NCBI GenBank assembly: GCA_934899185.1
Contig: CAKXYI010000001.1
Span: 496,001 to 560,000 of the forward strand
Source: an uncultured Lachnospiraceae bacterium
Lineage (GTDB): Bacteria; Bacillota; Clostridia; Lachnospirales; Lachnospiraceae
DNA: 64,000 nucleotides
Reading direction: 5' to 3'
Each line of letters begins with the position of its first letter. Position 1 is the stretch's first letter. This document shows positions 1 through 8,423 of the stretch, piece by piece. The notes under the pieces were generated by a model. It made no database searches, was not told where the DNA came from, and worked only from the letters and a program-made list of their open reading frames with translations. A program made the translations under genes and the position numbers.

Positions 1-1059
1 ATGGAGCCAAATCTTGCCGATGATGTTGTCAAAGCACTTTACGCTCCTACCGGTGCCATCGTTTGTCCATTCCATCTGACCATGGCATTTGCAGAAAATG
101 CAGCCGACAACGGCGTAGAATTCTTCTTAAATACAGAAGTAACAGACATCAGCAAAGCAGATGATCATTACGTAATCAAAACGGACAAAGATACCATCGA
201 AGCAAAGGTTGTTGTAAACGCAGCCGGTGTTTACGCCGACAAGTTTAACAACATGGTAAGCGAACACAAGTTACAGATCATCGCCCGCCGCGGTCAGTAC
301 ATGTTGCTTGACAAGAGCGCAGGCAACCATGTCAGCCACACCATCTTCCAGTTGCCTAGCAAGATGGGCAAGGGTGTTTTGGTTACACCTACCGTACACG
401 GCAACCTTCTGGTCGGACCTACCGCAGAAGATGTAGACAATAAAGAAGGTATCAACACAACAGCAGAGGGACTTGGTTCTTTGGGAGCAACCAGTGCTCA
501 GTCTGTCAAGAACGTACCTCTCCGTCAGGTCATCACATCCTTTGCCGGACTTCGTGCTCATGAAGTTGGCGGTGATTTCGTTATTGGCGAAGCAGAAGAT
601 GCAGAGGGCTTCTTCAACGCAGCCGGTATTGAATCTCCTGGTCTTTCTTCCGCACCAGCCATCGGCGAAATGGTTGCTACACAAGTTGCAGAAAAGTTGG
701 GATTAGAAAAGAATCCTTCCTTCAGCGGACATCGCAAGGGTATCCTCAATCCGGCAACTCTTTCTATTGAGGAAAGAAACGAACTCATCAAAAAACAGCC
801 GGCATACGGAAATATCATCTGCCGTTGCGAAATGATCACAGAAGGTGAGATCTTAGATGCGATCCACAGAACCTTAGGTGCCAGATCCTTAGATGCTGTA
901 AAGCGTAGAACAAGAGCCGGCATGGGACGTTGTCAGGCAGGCTTCTGCTCACCGAAAACAATGGAGATTTTGGAGCGTGAAGTTCCAATGAGCATGTTTG
1001 ATGTAACTAAGAATGGCAAAGATGCCAAGATTGTATTTGGTTACAACAAGAAGATATAA
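1..1059 (+). CDS. GlpA-like FAD-dependent dehydrogenase with C-terminal [2Fe-2S] domain (5' truncated)
   Basis: FAD-dependent oxidoreductase of the DAO/GlpA type that enters the window without its N-terminus. The 352 visible residues lack the GxGxxG nucleotide fold that opens this family (about 480 residues in full), so the real start lies upstream and the ATG at base 1 is only an in-frame methionine. Residues 1-240 fit the FAD/substrate domain, ending in the typical AAGIESPGLSSAPAIG segment. Residues about 273-325 form a BFD-like iron-sulfur domain with CRCEMIT followed by GRCQAGFC cysteines. It probably oxidises glycerol 3-phosphate and passes electrons to the two downstream partners; this role is inferred from the family, the three-gene set and the nearby glpP. 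Followed by a strong GGAGG site and the next gene after 14 bases. Confidence 0.85.
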   Translation: MEPNLADDVVKALYAPTGAIVCPFHLTMAFAENAADNGVEFFLNTEVTDISKADDHYVIKTDKDTIEAKVVVNAAGVYADKFNNMVSEHKLQIIARRGQYMLLDKSAGNHVSHTIFQLPSKMGKGVLVTPTVHGNLLVGPTAEDVDNKEGINTTAEGLGSLGATSAQSVKNVPLRQVITSFAGLRAHEVGGDFVIGEAEDAEGFFNAAGIESPGLSSAPAIGEMVATQVAEKLGLEKNPSFSGHRKGILNPATLSIEERNELIKKQPAYGNIICRCEMITEGEILDAIHRTLGARSLDAVKRRTRAGMGRCQAGFCSPKTMEILEREVPMSMFDVTKNGKDAKIVFGYNKKI

Positions 1060-1073
1060 GGAGGAGCACGAAA

Positions 1074-2333
1074 ATGAAATATGATTTAGTCATTGTTGGT
1101 GGTGGTCCTGCAGGTCTTGCTGCTGCTATCGCTGCAAAAGATAATGGAATTGACAGTATCTTAATTATTGAAAGAGATCGTGAATTAGGTGGTATCTTAA
1201 ACCAGTGTATCCATAACGGATTCGGACTTCACACCTTTAAAGAAGAATTGACCGGTCCGGAATATGCATCACGTTTCATCGCCCAGGTAGAGGAACGTGG
1301 CATTGAGTACAAGTTGAACACAATGGTCATGGATATCTCAAATGACAAGGTTGTTACCGCCATGAACTCTACCGATGGTATGTTTACCGTAGAGGCAAAG
1401 GCTGTTGTACTTGCTATGGGATGCCGCGAGCGTTCCCGTGGCGCGCTCAACATCCCGGGCTATCGTCCGGCAGGTATTTTCTCAGCCGGTACCGCCCAGC
1501 GTCTTGTTAATATCGAAGGCTATATGCCTGGTCGCCGCGTTGTCATCTTAGGTTCCGGTGATATCGGTCTGATCATGGCACGTCGTATGACCTTAGAGGG
1601 AGCAAAGGTTCTCGCTGTTGCCGAACTGATGCCTTATTCCGGTGGTCTGAAGAGAAATATCGTACAGTGTTTAAATGACTTCGATATTCCGCTTTACTTA
1701 TCTCACACCGTTGTTGACATTCAGGGCAAGGAACGTGTAGAAGGCATTACCATCGCTGAAGTCGGACCAGACCGTAAACCGATCCCTGGCACAGAGATCC
1801 ACTACGATTGCGACACCTTACTTCTATCCTGTGGCCTTTTACCGGAAAACGAACTTTCCAAGACTGCAGGTGTAGACCTCAGTCCTATCACTTCCGGACC
1901 TGTTGTAAATGACAGTTTAGAGACCAACATCCCTGGCGTATTCGCTTGCGGTAACGTACTTCATGTACATGATCTGGTTGACTTTGTTTCACAGGAAGCA
2001 ACCAATGCCGGAAAGAATGCTGCAAAATACATCAAGGAAGGCGAAGTTACTTCTGCAAAGCAGATCGAGATCCTTCCGGTTGACGGTGTCCGCTATACCG
2101 TTCCAAAATATGTACGTCCGGAAGTAATGGATGACACTTTGACCGTTCGTTTCCGTGTAGGTCAGGTATTCAAAGGCTGCGCGATTGCTACCTACTTTGG
2201 AGATACCTTGATCTCCAAGAGAAAACGTCCGGTTATGGCACCGGGTGAAATGGAGCAGGTTGTTCTGAAGAAATCACAGTTGGCAGAGTATCCTGACATT
2301 GAGAACATTACAATCAAGATTGAGGAGGCATAA
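1074..2333 (+). CDS. NAD(P)/FAD-dependent oxidoreductase, second subunit of a GlpAB-like dehydrogenase
   Basis: A 419-residue flavoprotein. The N-terminus starts directly with the FAD-binding motif VGGGPAGLAAA (residues 8-18). A second dinucleotide fold, ILGSGDIG, lies near residue 160, and the FAD-contacting segment GVFACGNVLHVHDLVDFVS lies near 285. This resembles the thioredoxin-reductase-like flavoproteins that accompany GlpA-type enzymes and DUF1667 proteins in Clostridia. A GGAGGAG site 7 bases before the ATG supports the start. It probably acts as the electron-transfer or NAD(P)-reactive partner of the upstream dehydrogenase. The operon link is plain: 14 bases from the gene before and 2 from the gene after. 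The exact electron acceptor cannot be told from sequence. Confidence 0.85.
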   Translation: MKYDLVIVGGGPAGLAAAIAAKDNGIDSILIIERDRELGGILNQCIHNGFGLHTFKEELTGPEYASRFIAQVEERGIEYKLNTMVMDISNDKVVTAMNSTDGMFTVEAKAVVLAMGCRERSRGALNIPGYRPAGIFSAGTAQRLVNIEGYMPGRRVVILGSGDIGLIMARRMTLEGAKVLAVAELMPYSGGLKRNIVQCLNDFDIPLYLSHTVVDIQGKERVEGITIAEVGPDRKPIPGTEIHYDCDTLLLSCGLLPENELSKTAGVDLSPITSGPVVNDSLETNIPGVFACGNVLHVHDLVDFVSQEATNAGKNAAKYIKEGEVTSAKQIEILPVDGVRYTVPKYVRPEVMDDTLTVRFRVGQVFKGCAIATYFGDTLISKRKRPVMAPGEMEQVVLKKSQLAEYPDIENITIKIEEA

Positions 2334-2335
2334 GG

Positions 2336-2701
2336 ATGGAAACAAGAGAATTGATTTGTATCGGCTGTCCTATGGGATGCAGCCTTAAGGTCACATTAGA
2401 AAATGGTCAAGTTACAGAAGTGACCGGAAACACTTGTCCAAACGGCGATAAATATGCCAGAAAAGAATGTACGAATCCTACCAGAATCGTAACATCTTCT
2501 GTTCGCGTCAAAGGTGGTAAGATTAACATGGTTTCCTGCAAGACCAAAGAAGATATTCCAAAGGGTATGATCTTTGATATCTGTAAGGCTCTGGAAAATG
2601 TTGTTGTCCCTGCACCGGTTGCCATTGGTGATGTTGTTCTTGCCAATGTCTGTGACACAGGTGTTGATGTTGTAGCGACAAAGAATGTAGACGTAAAGTA
2701 A
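2336..2701 (+). CDS. DUF1667 cysteine-rich protein of the glp-type dehydrogenase operon
   Basis: A 121-residue protein. Its N-terminus holds closely spaced cysteines (CIGCPMGC at residues 8-15, then CPNGDKYARKEC further on), a pattern expected to bind an iron-sulfur cluster or another metal. This is the DUF1667 family, regularly found as the third gene after a GlpA-like and a second FAD oxidoreductase gene. The ATG is 2 bases past the upstream stop and its ribosome site (GGAGG) lies within the end of the upstream gene, so translation is coupled. It probably serves as the small redox or anchoring subunit; no experimental role is assumed. Last gene of the operon, followed by a strong terminator. 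Confidence 0.8.
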   Translation: METRELICIGCPMGCSLKVTLENGQVTEVTGNTCPNGDKYARKECTNPTRIVTSSVRVKGGKINMVSCKTKEDIPKGMIFDICKALENVVVPAPVAIGDVVLANVCDTGVDVVATKNVDVK

Positions 2702-2761
2702 GAAGTCTTTTTTGAGAAGATACGGAGTAAAATGTAAGGGGTTTTAATAAGGGAGATAACG

Positions 2762-2794
2762 GAGAAGCCGTTGGGGGACGGCTTCTCTTTTTTT
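2762..2794 (+). terminator. Terminator of the glp-type operon
   Basis: Hairpin GAGAAGCCGT with its complement ACGGCTTCTC around a short G-rich loop, followed by a run of seven T. It stands 60 bases after the DUF1667 stop and before the MATE gene promoter. Confidence 0.9.
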
Positions 2795-2848
2795 GCCCAA
2801 ATTCTGTCCAAATTAGACAAAAAATGTAGATGCCGTCCTGTGCTTCTG

Positions 2849-2857
2849 TGCTATAAT
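2849..2857 (+). promoter_or_regulatory. Extended -10 promoter of the MATE exporter gene
   Basis: TGCTATAAT is a perfect extended -10 (TGN plus TATAAT), 46 bases before the MATE start. No good -35 stands at the proper distance, as is common for extended -10 promoters. Confidence 0.6.
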
Positions 2858-2902
2858 ATATTTCATGCGTTTTTAGATATATACTAAGGAAGGATAAACA
2901 CT

Positions 2903-4267
2903 ATGAATCAAGATAAAGAATTTTTAGGAACCGAATCTATCGGTAAATTGTTATTTAAACTGGCTATCCCAACCGTCATTGCCCAGTTGGTAAATATGCT
3001 CTACAACATCGTAGATCGCATTTATATTGGTCACATTCCGGGCGAAGGCAGCCTTGCCCTGACCGGCGTGGGTGTCTGCATGCCTATCATCATGATCGTA
3101 TCTGCCTTTGCATGCCTTGTCTCTGCCGGTGCCGCACCGCGTGCATCCATCGCCATGGGGAAGGGCGATCACGACTCCGCAGAAAAGATCCTCGGCGGTT
3201 GTGTTACACTCCAGGTCATGATCTCACTGGTACTTATCGTCGTCATCCTTATCTGGAACCGCGATCTTCTCCTGCTCTTTGGAGCCAGCGAGAACACGAT
3301 CTCTTATGCGACTTCTTATATGAGCCTTTATGCGCTTGGCACTATCTTTGTCCAAATGACTCTGGGCTTAAATGCCTTTATCACAGCACAGGGCTTTGCC
3401 AAAGACGGCATGATGACTGTCCTGATCGGTGCCGTCATCAATATCATATTGGATCCGATCTTTATTTTTGCCCTGCATATGGGCGTTCGCGGTGCAGCCC
3501 TGGCTACCATCCTTTCCCAGGCATGCTCATGTATCTGGTGCATTTATTTTCTGCTTGGAAAAAAGACCTTACTGCACATCCGCAAAGCAAACCTGCGCAG
3601 CGGGCTTTCCTTCATGCCGGCATGTGTAGCCTTGGGACTTTCCGCCTTTATCATGCAATCCACAGAGAGTATCATTTCCATGTGCTTTAACTCTTCTCTG
3701 CTCAAATACGGCGGTGACGTTGCAGTCGGTGCCATGACTATCCTGACCAGTGTTATGCAGTTTGCCATGCTGCCATTGCAGGGCGTTGCACAGGGTGCCC
3801 AGCCGATCACCAGTTACAACTTTGGTGCCCAGAACGGCGACCGTGTCAAAAAGAGTTTCCAACTCCTGTTGATCACCAGTCTGACCTATTCTGTTATCCT
3901 CTGGATCTGTGTGCAGGCATTTCCACAGGTTTTTGCCGGAATGTTTACAAACGATGCCAGCCTTTTAGCCTTCTCAGCTAAGGCTTTGCGCATTTACTGC
4001 GGCGCACTCTTTATGATGGGTATCCAGATCGCCTGCCAGATGACCTTCGTCTCCACCGGCAATGCAGTCTGCTCCATCATTGTCGCTATCATGCGTAAGT
4101 TTGTGCTCCTGGTACCGCTCATTTATATCCTGCCTCATTTTCTTACCGACAAGACCATGGCAGTTTACACCGCGGAACCGATCGCTGATATCCTAGCCGT
4201 CACCTTTACGATCATCCTCTTTACCGTCCAATTCAAAAAGGCATTAAAGAATTTAGAGCAGGCATAA
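2903..4267 (+). CDS. MATE family multidrug/Na+ antiporter
   Basis: A 454-residue integral membrane protein of the MATE family, with twelve hydrophobic segments arranged as two related halves. The typical N-terminal pattern is present: an amphipathic start ending in SIGKLLFKLAIPTVIAQ, then NMLYNIVDRIYIGH, which is the first-helix MATE signature. The second half starts near residue 230 with another helix series and PLQGVAQGAQPITSYNFGA, the matching half-motif. It would export cationic toxic compounds in exchange for Na+ or H+; the substrate is unknown. AAGGAAGG stands 9 bases before the ATG. It shares its promoter with the pseudouridine synthase gene that begins 4 bases after its stop. Confidence 0.92.
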   Translation: MNQDKEFLGTESIGKLLFKLAIPTVIAQLVNMLYNIVDRIYIGHIPGEGSLALTGVGVCMPIIMIVSAFACLVSAGAAPRASIAMGKGDHDSAEKILGGCVTLQVMISLVLIVVILIWNRDLLLLFGASENTISYATSYMSLYALGTIFVQMTLGLNAFITAQGFAKDGMMTVLIGAVINIILDPIFIFALHMGVRGAALATILSQACSCIWCIYFLLGKKTLLHIRKANLRSGLSFMPACVALGLSAFIMQSTESIISMCFNSSLLKYGGDVAVGAMTILTSVMQFAMLPLQGVAQGAQPITSYNFGAQNGDRVKKSFQLLLITSLTYSVILWICVQAFPQVFAGMFTNDASLLAFSAKALRIYCGALFMMGIQIACQMTFVSTGNAVCSIIVAIMRKFVLLVPLIYILPHFLTDKTMAVYTAEPIADILAVTFTIILFTVQFKKALKNLEQA

Positions 4268-4271
4268 ATAT

Positions 4272-5168
4272 ATGAAGCGAACGATTGACTATCAGATCAC
4301 AAGAGCAGATGAGGGTATCCGCATCGAACAATTTTTAAGACAACAGGGTTTCTCCGGTCAGAACCTGACACTCATCAAGCGCATGCCGGAAAATATCCTC
4401 CTAAATGGAAAATTTGTCTACATGAAGGACAAGTTGTGTGCCGGTGACCGCTTGCGCGTCCAGATCAATGAGGAGGCTTCTTCTGAAAGGATCCCTCCCG
4501 TAGACCTGCCACTGGATATTGTCTATGAGGACGAAGATATCATTGTTGTCAACAAGGCAGCGGGTATGCCCATTCATCCTTCCATGGCGAATTACAAGAA
4601 TTCGCTGGCAAATGCCTTAGCATATTACTATGAGAAACAAGACAAACCTTTTATTTTCCGTTGCACCAACCGCTTGGATCGTGACACGTCCGGTCTTACA
4701 ATTGTAGCAAAGCATTTAGTCGCATCCAGTATCCTGTCCGATGCCGTGGCTAAAAAGGAAGTCAGGCGGGAGTATCTTGCCATTTGCAGTGGCATACCGG
4801 ATCCTGCCACCAGCATCATTGATGCCCCCCTTGCCCGGATGGATGGTACCATTCTTGCAAGAGAAGTCGATTTTTTGCGCGGCGATCGTGCCATCACCCA
4901 TTATAAGGTCGAGCAGGAACTAAATGATCACGCACTGGTCTCCCTGCAACTGGAAACCGGTCGCACCCACCAGATACGCGTACATATGAAATACATCGGA
5001 CATCCTCTGATCGGCGATTATCTCTACCATCCCGACATGCGCTACATGAAGCGGCAGGCACTGCACTCCTATCGTATGTCCTTTATCCATCCGATCACAA
5101 AGGAGCCTATGACCTTTACCGCACCATTGCCGGAGGATATGAAGCAGGCAATACAAGCCCTGTCCTAA
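4272..5168 (+). CDS. RluA-family 23S rRNA/tRNA pseudouridine synthase with S4 domain
   Basis: A 298-residue protein. Residues 1-75 form an S4-like RNA-binding domain (IEQFLRQQGFS...LNGKFVYMKDKLCAGDRL). The catalytic domain carries RLDRDTSGL near residue 133, where the second Asp (RLDRDTSG) is the pseudouridine synthase nucleophile, and GRTHQIRVHMKYIGHPLIGD near 230, the second family motif. This is the RluD/RluA group, which isomerises uridine to pseudouridine in ribosomal or transfer RNA; the exact site cannot be predicted. The ATG lies 4 bases after the MATE stop with only a weak ribosome site, which suggests coupled translation. A second RluA-type gene occurs at 35.0 kb. Confidence 0.9.
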   Translation: MKRTIDYQITRADEGIRIEQFLRQQGFSGQNLTLIKRMPENILLNGKFVYMKDKLCAGDRLRVQINEEASSERIPPVDLPLDIVYEDEDIIVVNKAAGMPIHPSMANYKNSLANALAYYYEKQDKPFIFRCTNRLDRDTSGLTIVAKHLVASSILSDAVAKKEVRREYLAICSGIPDPATSIIDAPLARMDGTILAREVDFLRGDRAITHYKVEQELNDHALVSLQLETGRTHQIRVHMKYIGHPLIGDYLYHPDMRYMKRQALHSYRMSFIHPITKEPMTFTAPLPEDMKQAIQALS

Positions 5169-5197
5169 AATAAGAAATAATGTGCCAGACACAAAGA

Positions 5198-5233
5198 AAT
5201 CCCCATCAGATACATATACATCTGATGGGGATT
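5198..5233. terminator. Bidirectional terminator between convergent genes
   Basis: Perfect inverted repeat AATCCCCATCAGA / TCTGATGGGGATT with a 10-base loop. It is followed by ATTTTT on plus and preceded by an A-rich run that serves the minus strand. It separates the pseudouridine synthase from glpP. Confidence 0.92.
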
Positions 5234-5240
5234 ATTTTTC

Positions 5241-5807
5241 TTATAAGAACCAGACATCCTGATTAGTGGTTGAAATCGCTGTGGCTCCTGCATCCAGGAG
5301 TGCATAGACATCTTCTTTTTCACTGATCAATCCACTGGAGATCAGGGGCTGATGATTCATCTTGCGGATACGCCGCACAACGCTTGGCATTGGTCCCGGC
5401 AAAACCTCGATCACATCCGGTTTTGTGTTCTTCAACTGCCGTTCGATGCTGTCATATGCCATCGAATCGATAAAGAAAAACCGCATGATGGTTCCCAAGG
5501 ACAATTCCCGCGCTCTTGCAATGATAGGTGCCTTGGTCGAGATCACGCCATCAGCCTTGGTAAACTTGGCAATATAATCAACCGAAACCTCTTTGGAACT
5601 GAGTCCCTGTATGAGATCCATATGTACAAATGCCAGTTTACCGGAAGATTTGACCTTTTCCACAATTTCCGGAATGGTGATCACATCACCGTAAAGGATA
5701 AAAATGATACGGCTGTCACAGGCTAGGCAACGCTCCAATCCTGCATCGTCTTTGATCGCTGCAATGATCGGTGAATCCTCCAGCGCCTCTTTAAATTCTT
5801 TTTTCAT
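5241..5807 (-). CDS. glpP: Glycerol-3-phosphate-responsive transcription antiterminator GlpP
   Basis: A 188-residue protein of the GlpP family, a small TIM-barrel-like protein that binds glycerol 3-phosphate and an mRNA leader so that transcription reads through into glp genes. Supporting segments are SPIIAAIKDD at the start, FVHMDLIQGLS near residue 80, DGVISTKAPIIARARE near 105, VLPGPMPSVVRRI near 150 and PLISSGLI near 167; the last two form the phosphate-binding end of the barrel. The full length fits the family. It faces the plus-strand genes and is 2.5 kb from the GlpA-like operon at the left edge, its likely target; the leader it would act on lies outside the window. Confidence 0.9.
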   Translation of the reverse strand: MKKEFKEALEDSPIIAAIKDDAGLERCLACDSRIIFILYGDVITIPEIVEKVKSSGKLAFVHMDLIQGLSSKEVSVDYIAKFTKADGVISTKAPIIARARELSLGTIMRFFFIDSMAYDSIERQLKNTKPDVIEVLPGPMPSVVRRIRKMNHQPLISSGLISEKEDVYALLDAGATAISTTNQDVWFL

Positions 5808-5822
5808 ATGGTAACCACCCTT

Positions 5823-7016
5823 TTAGTTGGTTGCTTTTGCAGGCTCATCACCCTTGAAAACTACTTTCAAGAGGATTGGTGTGATCAATGTGGTAACGAT
5901 AACGACCAGAATGATCGGTGCAAACAGATCTTCGCTGATCAGTCCGACCTGACGACCTTTTTCAGCAACGATCAGGGCAACCTCGCCACGGGAGATCATA
6001 CCAACACCTGTCTGCAAAGACTCTTTCCAGGTAAACTTGCAGATCTTTGCGCCCAGTCCGCATCCTACCATCTTGGAAATGATAGCGATAAGTGTCAGGA
6101 TCACTGCAAACATCCATACCTTTAAGGTCATACCGCCAAGGGTAACCTTTAAACCTACACTGGCAAAGAAGATACATGAGAAAAATACGGTAGATACATC
6201 ATGTATCTTGACATCCACATAATCTCTGATCTTTGACTGACATAACATAACACCGGCAAAGTATGCACCGGTAATATCTGCAATACCAAAACCAATCTCT
6301 GATACATAGGCTAAGATAAAGCAGAATGCAATAGCAAAGATTGCCACACGTCTCTTGTGATCATTCTTTTCGATAGCAAACTCCAGACGGCTGGTAACCA
6401 TAAAGAGAATCAGGATCAATACAAAGTATAAAACAATCTTGATCAATACAGTCGTTGGCTTGACGGAAGTATCCTTCATGCTGGAAACAATAGCCAAGAC
6501 GACCATACCCAGAATATCATCGATAATGGCTGCGCCCAAGATCGTCATACCGACCTTACCAGACAATCTACCCATTTCTCGTAAAGTCTCTACCGTAATA
6601 CTAACGGAAGTTGCCGTCAAAACAACCCCGACGAAAAGACTCTGTAACATCTGATCATAATTGCTCAGATCTTCTCCAAAGTAGAGTGCATAACCGATCA
6701 TGCCACCGATCAGCGGCACGATAACTCCGATCAATGCCGTAACAAAAGACGCCCCGATATTTGCCTTCAATTCCTTTAAGTCTGTATCCAGACCTGCGGA
6801 GAACATAAGGAAAATAACGCCCATCTCAGCCACATAAGTAAGCAGTGTACCGGTATCACCCTCCATAGACATAAGTCCCAATGCAGAAGGTCCTAAGATC
6901 ACACCTGCTAAGAGTGCTCCTACAACCTCCGGCAAATGAACTGCCTTGCACAGCAGTCCCAACACTTTTGTCGAAATTAAAATCAAAGCAATCCAAAGTA
7001 AAAATTCGTAATTCAT
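5823..7016 (-). CDS. CPA2-type Na+(K+)/H+ antiporter
   Basis: A 397-residue membrane protein of the monovalent cation:proton antiporter-2 group (KefB/GerN/NapA-like transmembrane part). About twelve hydrophobic segments span the whole protein, and there is no C-terminal TrkA-N regulatory domain. Family marks include the N-terminal EVVGALLAGVILGPSALG, the central ATSVSITVETLREMG and GAAIIDDILGM, whose paired Asp residues are the ion-binding site of this family, and MISRGEVALIVAEKG near the end. I chose the ATG at 7016 because AAGGTGA lies just before it; the GTG at 7025 overlaps that site. It starts its own transcript and ends 15 bases before glpP, so both may be on one message. Confidence 0.9.
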   Translation of the reverse strand: MNYEFLLWIALILISTKVLGLLCKAVHLPEVVGALLAGVILGPSALGLMSMEGDTGTLLTYVAEMGVIFLMFSAGLDTDLKELKANIGASFVTALIGVIVPLIGGMIGYALYFGEDLSNYDQMLQSLFVGVVLTATSVSITVETLREMGRLSGKVGMTILGAAIIDDILGMVVLAIVSSMKDTSVKPTTVLIKIVLYFVLILILFMVTSRLEFAIEKNDHKRRVAIFAIAFCFILAYVSEIGFGIADITGAYFAGVMLCQSKIRDYVDVKIHDVSTVFFSCIFFASVGLKVTLGGMTLKVWMFAVILTLIAIISKMVGCGLGAKICKFTWKESLQTGVGMISRGEVALIVAEKGRQVGLISEDLFAPIILVVIVTTLITPILLKVVFKGDEPAKATN

Positions 7017-7062
7017 AACGCTCACCTTTTCTTTCTTTCATTTTATATATTTGTAAAACCGC

Positions 7063-7079
7063 GCGGTTCTTTGAACCGC
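7063..7079. repeat. Perfect 7-bp inverted repeat upstream of the antiporter gene
   Basis: GCGGTTC-TTT-GAACCGC lies in the 156-base gap between the antiporter start and murI. It has no T-tract on the minus side and could be a weak murI terminator or an operator for the antiporter gene. The flanking bases extend it with another CGCG. Confidence 0.4.
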
Positions 7080-7172
7080 AATTATTTTACTCCTATCATA
7101 TTCCTAATGCAAGCGTTTATGGGTTTTTCCACACCCTGATGAATTCGCCTCTTATTCCCATAATTATAATGC

Positions 7173-7946
7173 CTAGTAGTGCAATAATTTTTCAAATAAG
7201 TCTTCTCTTTCTTTGGTCAGATTACTGTTGTGAAATTCGATTTTTCCTCTCCTGCCGGTCGGCTCCCGCAAGAGCCCATCCACAGCAAGCCGTCTGCGCA
7301 TTTCCCGCGCTGTCCCGGCCCCGCCATCAAAAATCTCCACCTGATCTCCTACGATTTTCTCGATGACTTTACGCACAAAAGGATAATGGGTGCATCCCAA
7401 AACGACCGCATCCAGATCCTTCTGATAAGGCTCTAACAGATCACGAAGAAAACCATAGAGTTCCGGGCTGTCAATGTTTCCTGCCTCCACAAAATCCATC
7501 AGTCCCGGACAGGCAAGCGGCATCACGTTGGCATGACCGCCATATTTTTCGATCAGGTGATGCAATTTTTCTTCCCGGATCGTGATCGGTGTTGCCATCA
7601 CAAGGATATTGCCCTGCGGGTACTTTTCTGCTGCCGGCTTGACCGCCGGCTCGATTCCTACCAGCGGCAATTCCGGGTACATTTGGCGCAAGACGCGCAC
7701 TGCCGCACTGGTAGCCGTATTGCAGGCGATCACAACGCCCTTGGCTCCCATTTTCATAAAATCTTCTGTATGTGCAATGGTGAGTCCGCGTACTGTTTCT
7801 GTGCTCTTGGTTCCATATGGTGCGTTCTTTGAGTCACCAAAATAATAAAAATCTTCTTCCGGCATCGTTTTGATCAGTTCACGCAAAACACTGACACCAC
7901 CCATGCCTGAATCAAACACCGCGATCGGTGCTTCTCTTTTATCCAT
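7173..7946 (-). CDS. murI: Glutamate racemase
   Basis: A 257-residue cytosolic enzyme that makes D-glutamate for peptidoglycan. Both catalytic cysteine motifs are present: ACNTATSAA near residue 75 and LGCTHYPF near residue 185. The N-terminal VFDSGMGGVSVL (Asp-Ser) and the FYFGDSKNAPYG segment are also as expected. Length is normal for the family. AGGGGCAG before the ATG supports the start. It stands alone, with a candidate small gene just upstream on the same strand. Confidence 0.95.
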   Translation of the reverse strand: MDKREAPIAVFDSGMGGVSVLRELIKTMPEEDFYYFGDSKNAPYGTKSTETVRGLTIAHTEDFMKMGAKGVVIACNTATSAAVRVLRQMYPELPLVGIEPAVKPAAEKYPQGNILVMATPITIREEKLHHLIEKYGGHANVMPLACPGLMDFVEAGNIDSPELYGFLRDLLEPYQKDLDAVVLGCTHYPFVRKVIEKIVGDQVEIFDGGAGTAREMRRRLAVDGLLREPTGRRGKIEFHNSNLTKEREDLFEKLLHY

Positions 7947-7971
7947 TATCTGCCCCTTTTTCCTATATATA

Positions 7972-8088
7972 TCACTGAATTTTGTATTCTTTCATCAAAT
8001 GTTCGCGATACTCTGCGTCCTCTGTTGTCACGTTAAACAACTTGCCCCAATTGATGCATTGATCGAGTAGATATTGCTTCTCTGCCAA
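7972..8088 (-). CDS. Candidate small protein upstream of murI
   Basis: A 38-codon frame starting at TTG (8086-8088) and ending 25 bases before the murI start. The frame stays open upstream for several more codons but offers no ATG. The predicted peptide looks like a real protein, not noise: it is mixed, charged and helix-prone, with a central CINWGKLFNV and a C-terminal LMKEYKIQ. There is no Shine-Dalgarno sequence. A TATAAT-like element about 20 bases upstream would give a nearly leaderless message. I do not recognise a family. It could also be the 3' remnant of a lost gene. Confidence 0.4.
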   Translation of the reverse strand: MAEKQYLLDQCINWGKLFNVTTEDAEYREHLMKEYKIQ

Positions 8089-8141
8089 ATATGAGATTTG
8101 TATATATATTATACGTTCTACTACAACAAAAATCTATAATG

Positions 8142-8173
8142 AAAGCCTTGATCCATATCGAATCAAGGCTTTT
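8142..8173 (-). terminator. Terminator after the tRNA-Phe/tRNA-Gly unit
   Basis: Inverted repeat AAAGCCTTGAT / ATCAAGGCTTT with a 10-base loop, immediately downstream (minus sense) of tRNA-Gly. The trailing sequence on minus is only moderately T-rich. Confidence 0.7.
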
Positions 8174-8179
8174 CTTAAG

Positions 8180-8250
8180 AGCGGGTGATGGGAATCGAAC
8201 CCACGTATTCAGCTTGGAAGGCTGATGTTCTACCATTGAACTACACCCGC
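8180..8250 (-). tRNA. tRNA-Gly (anticodon TCC)
   Basis: A complete 71-base cloverleaf: 7-bp acceptor stem GCGGGTG/CACCCGC, D-arm GTTCAATGGTAGAAC, anticodon loop CTTCCAA, T-arm TGGGTTCGATTCCCA, discriminator T. The CCA end is not encoded. Confidence 0.97.
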
Positions 8251-8253
8251 AGA

Positions 8254-8326
<73 letters not shown>

Positions 8327-8350
8327 TCGTCGTTTCACAACAACAAGATG

Positions 8351-8379
8351 ATTTTATCGGAAATCCCCCTGCCTGTCAA
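8351..8379 (-). promoter_or_regulatory. Strong promoter of the tRNA-Phe/tRNA-Gly unit
   Basis: TTGACA, 17-base spacer, TAAAAT, 24 bases before tRNA-Phe. The -35 lies inside one arm of a larger inverted repeat, GCCTGTCA / TGACAGGC (8371-8404), which may double as the end of the upstream SMC-like gene's transcript. Confidence 0.75.
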
Positions 8380-8423
8380 GAACTTTTTCGGTATCTGACA
8401 GGCGGGAAAATCATCATCCCAGA

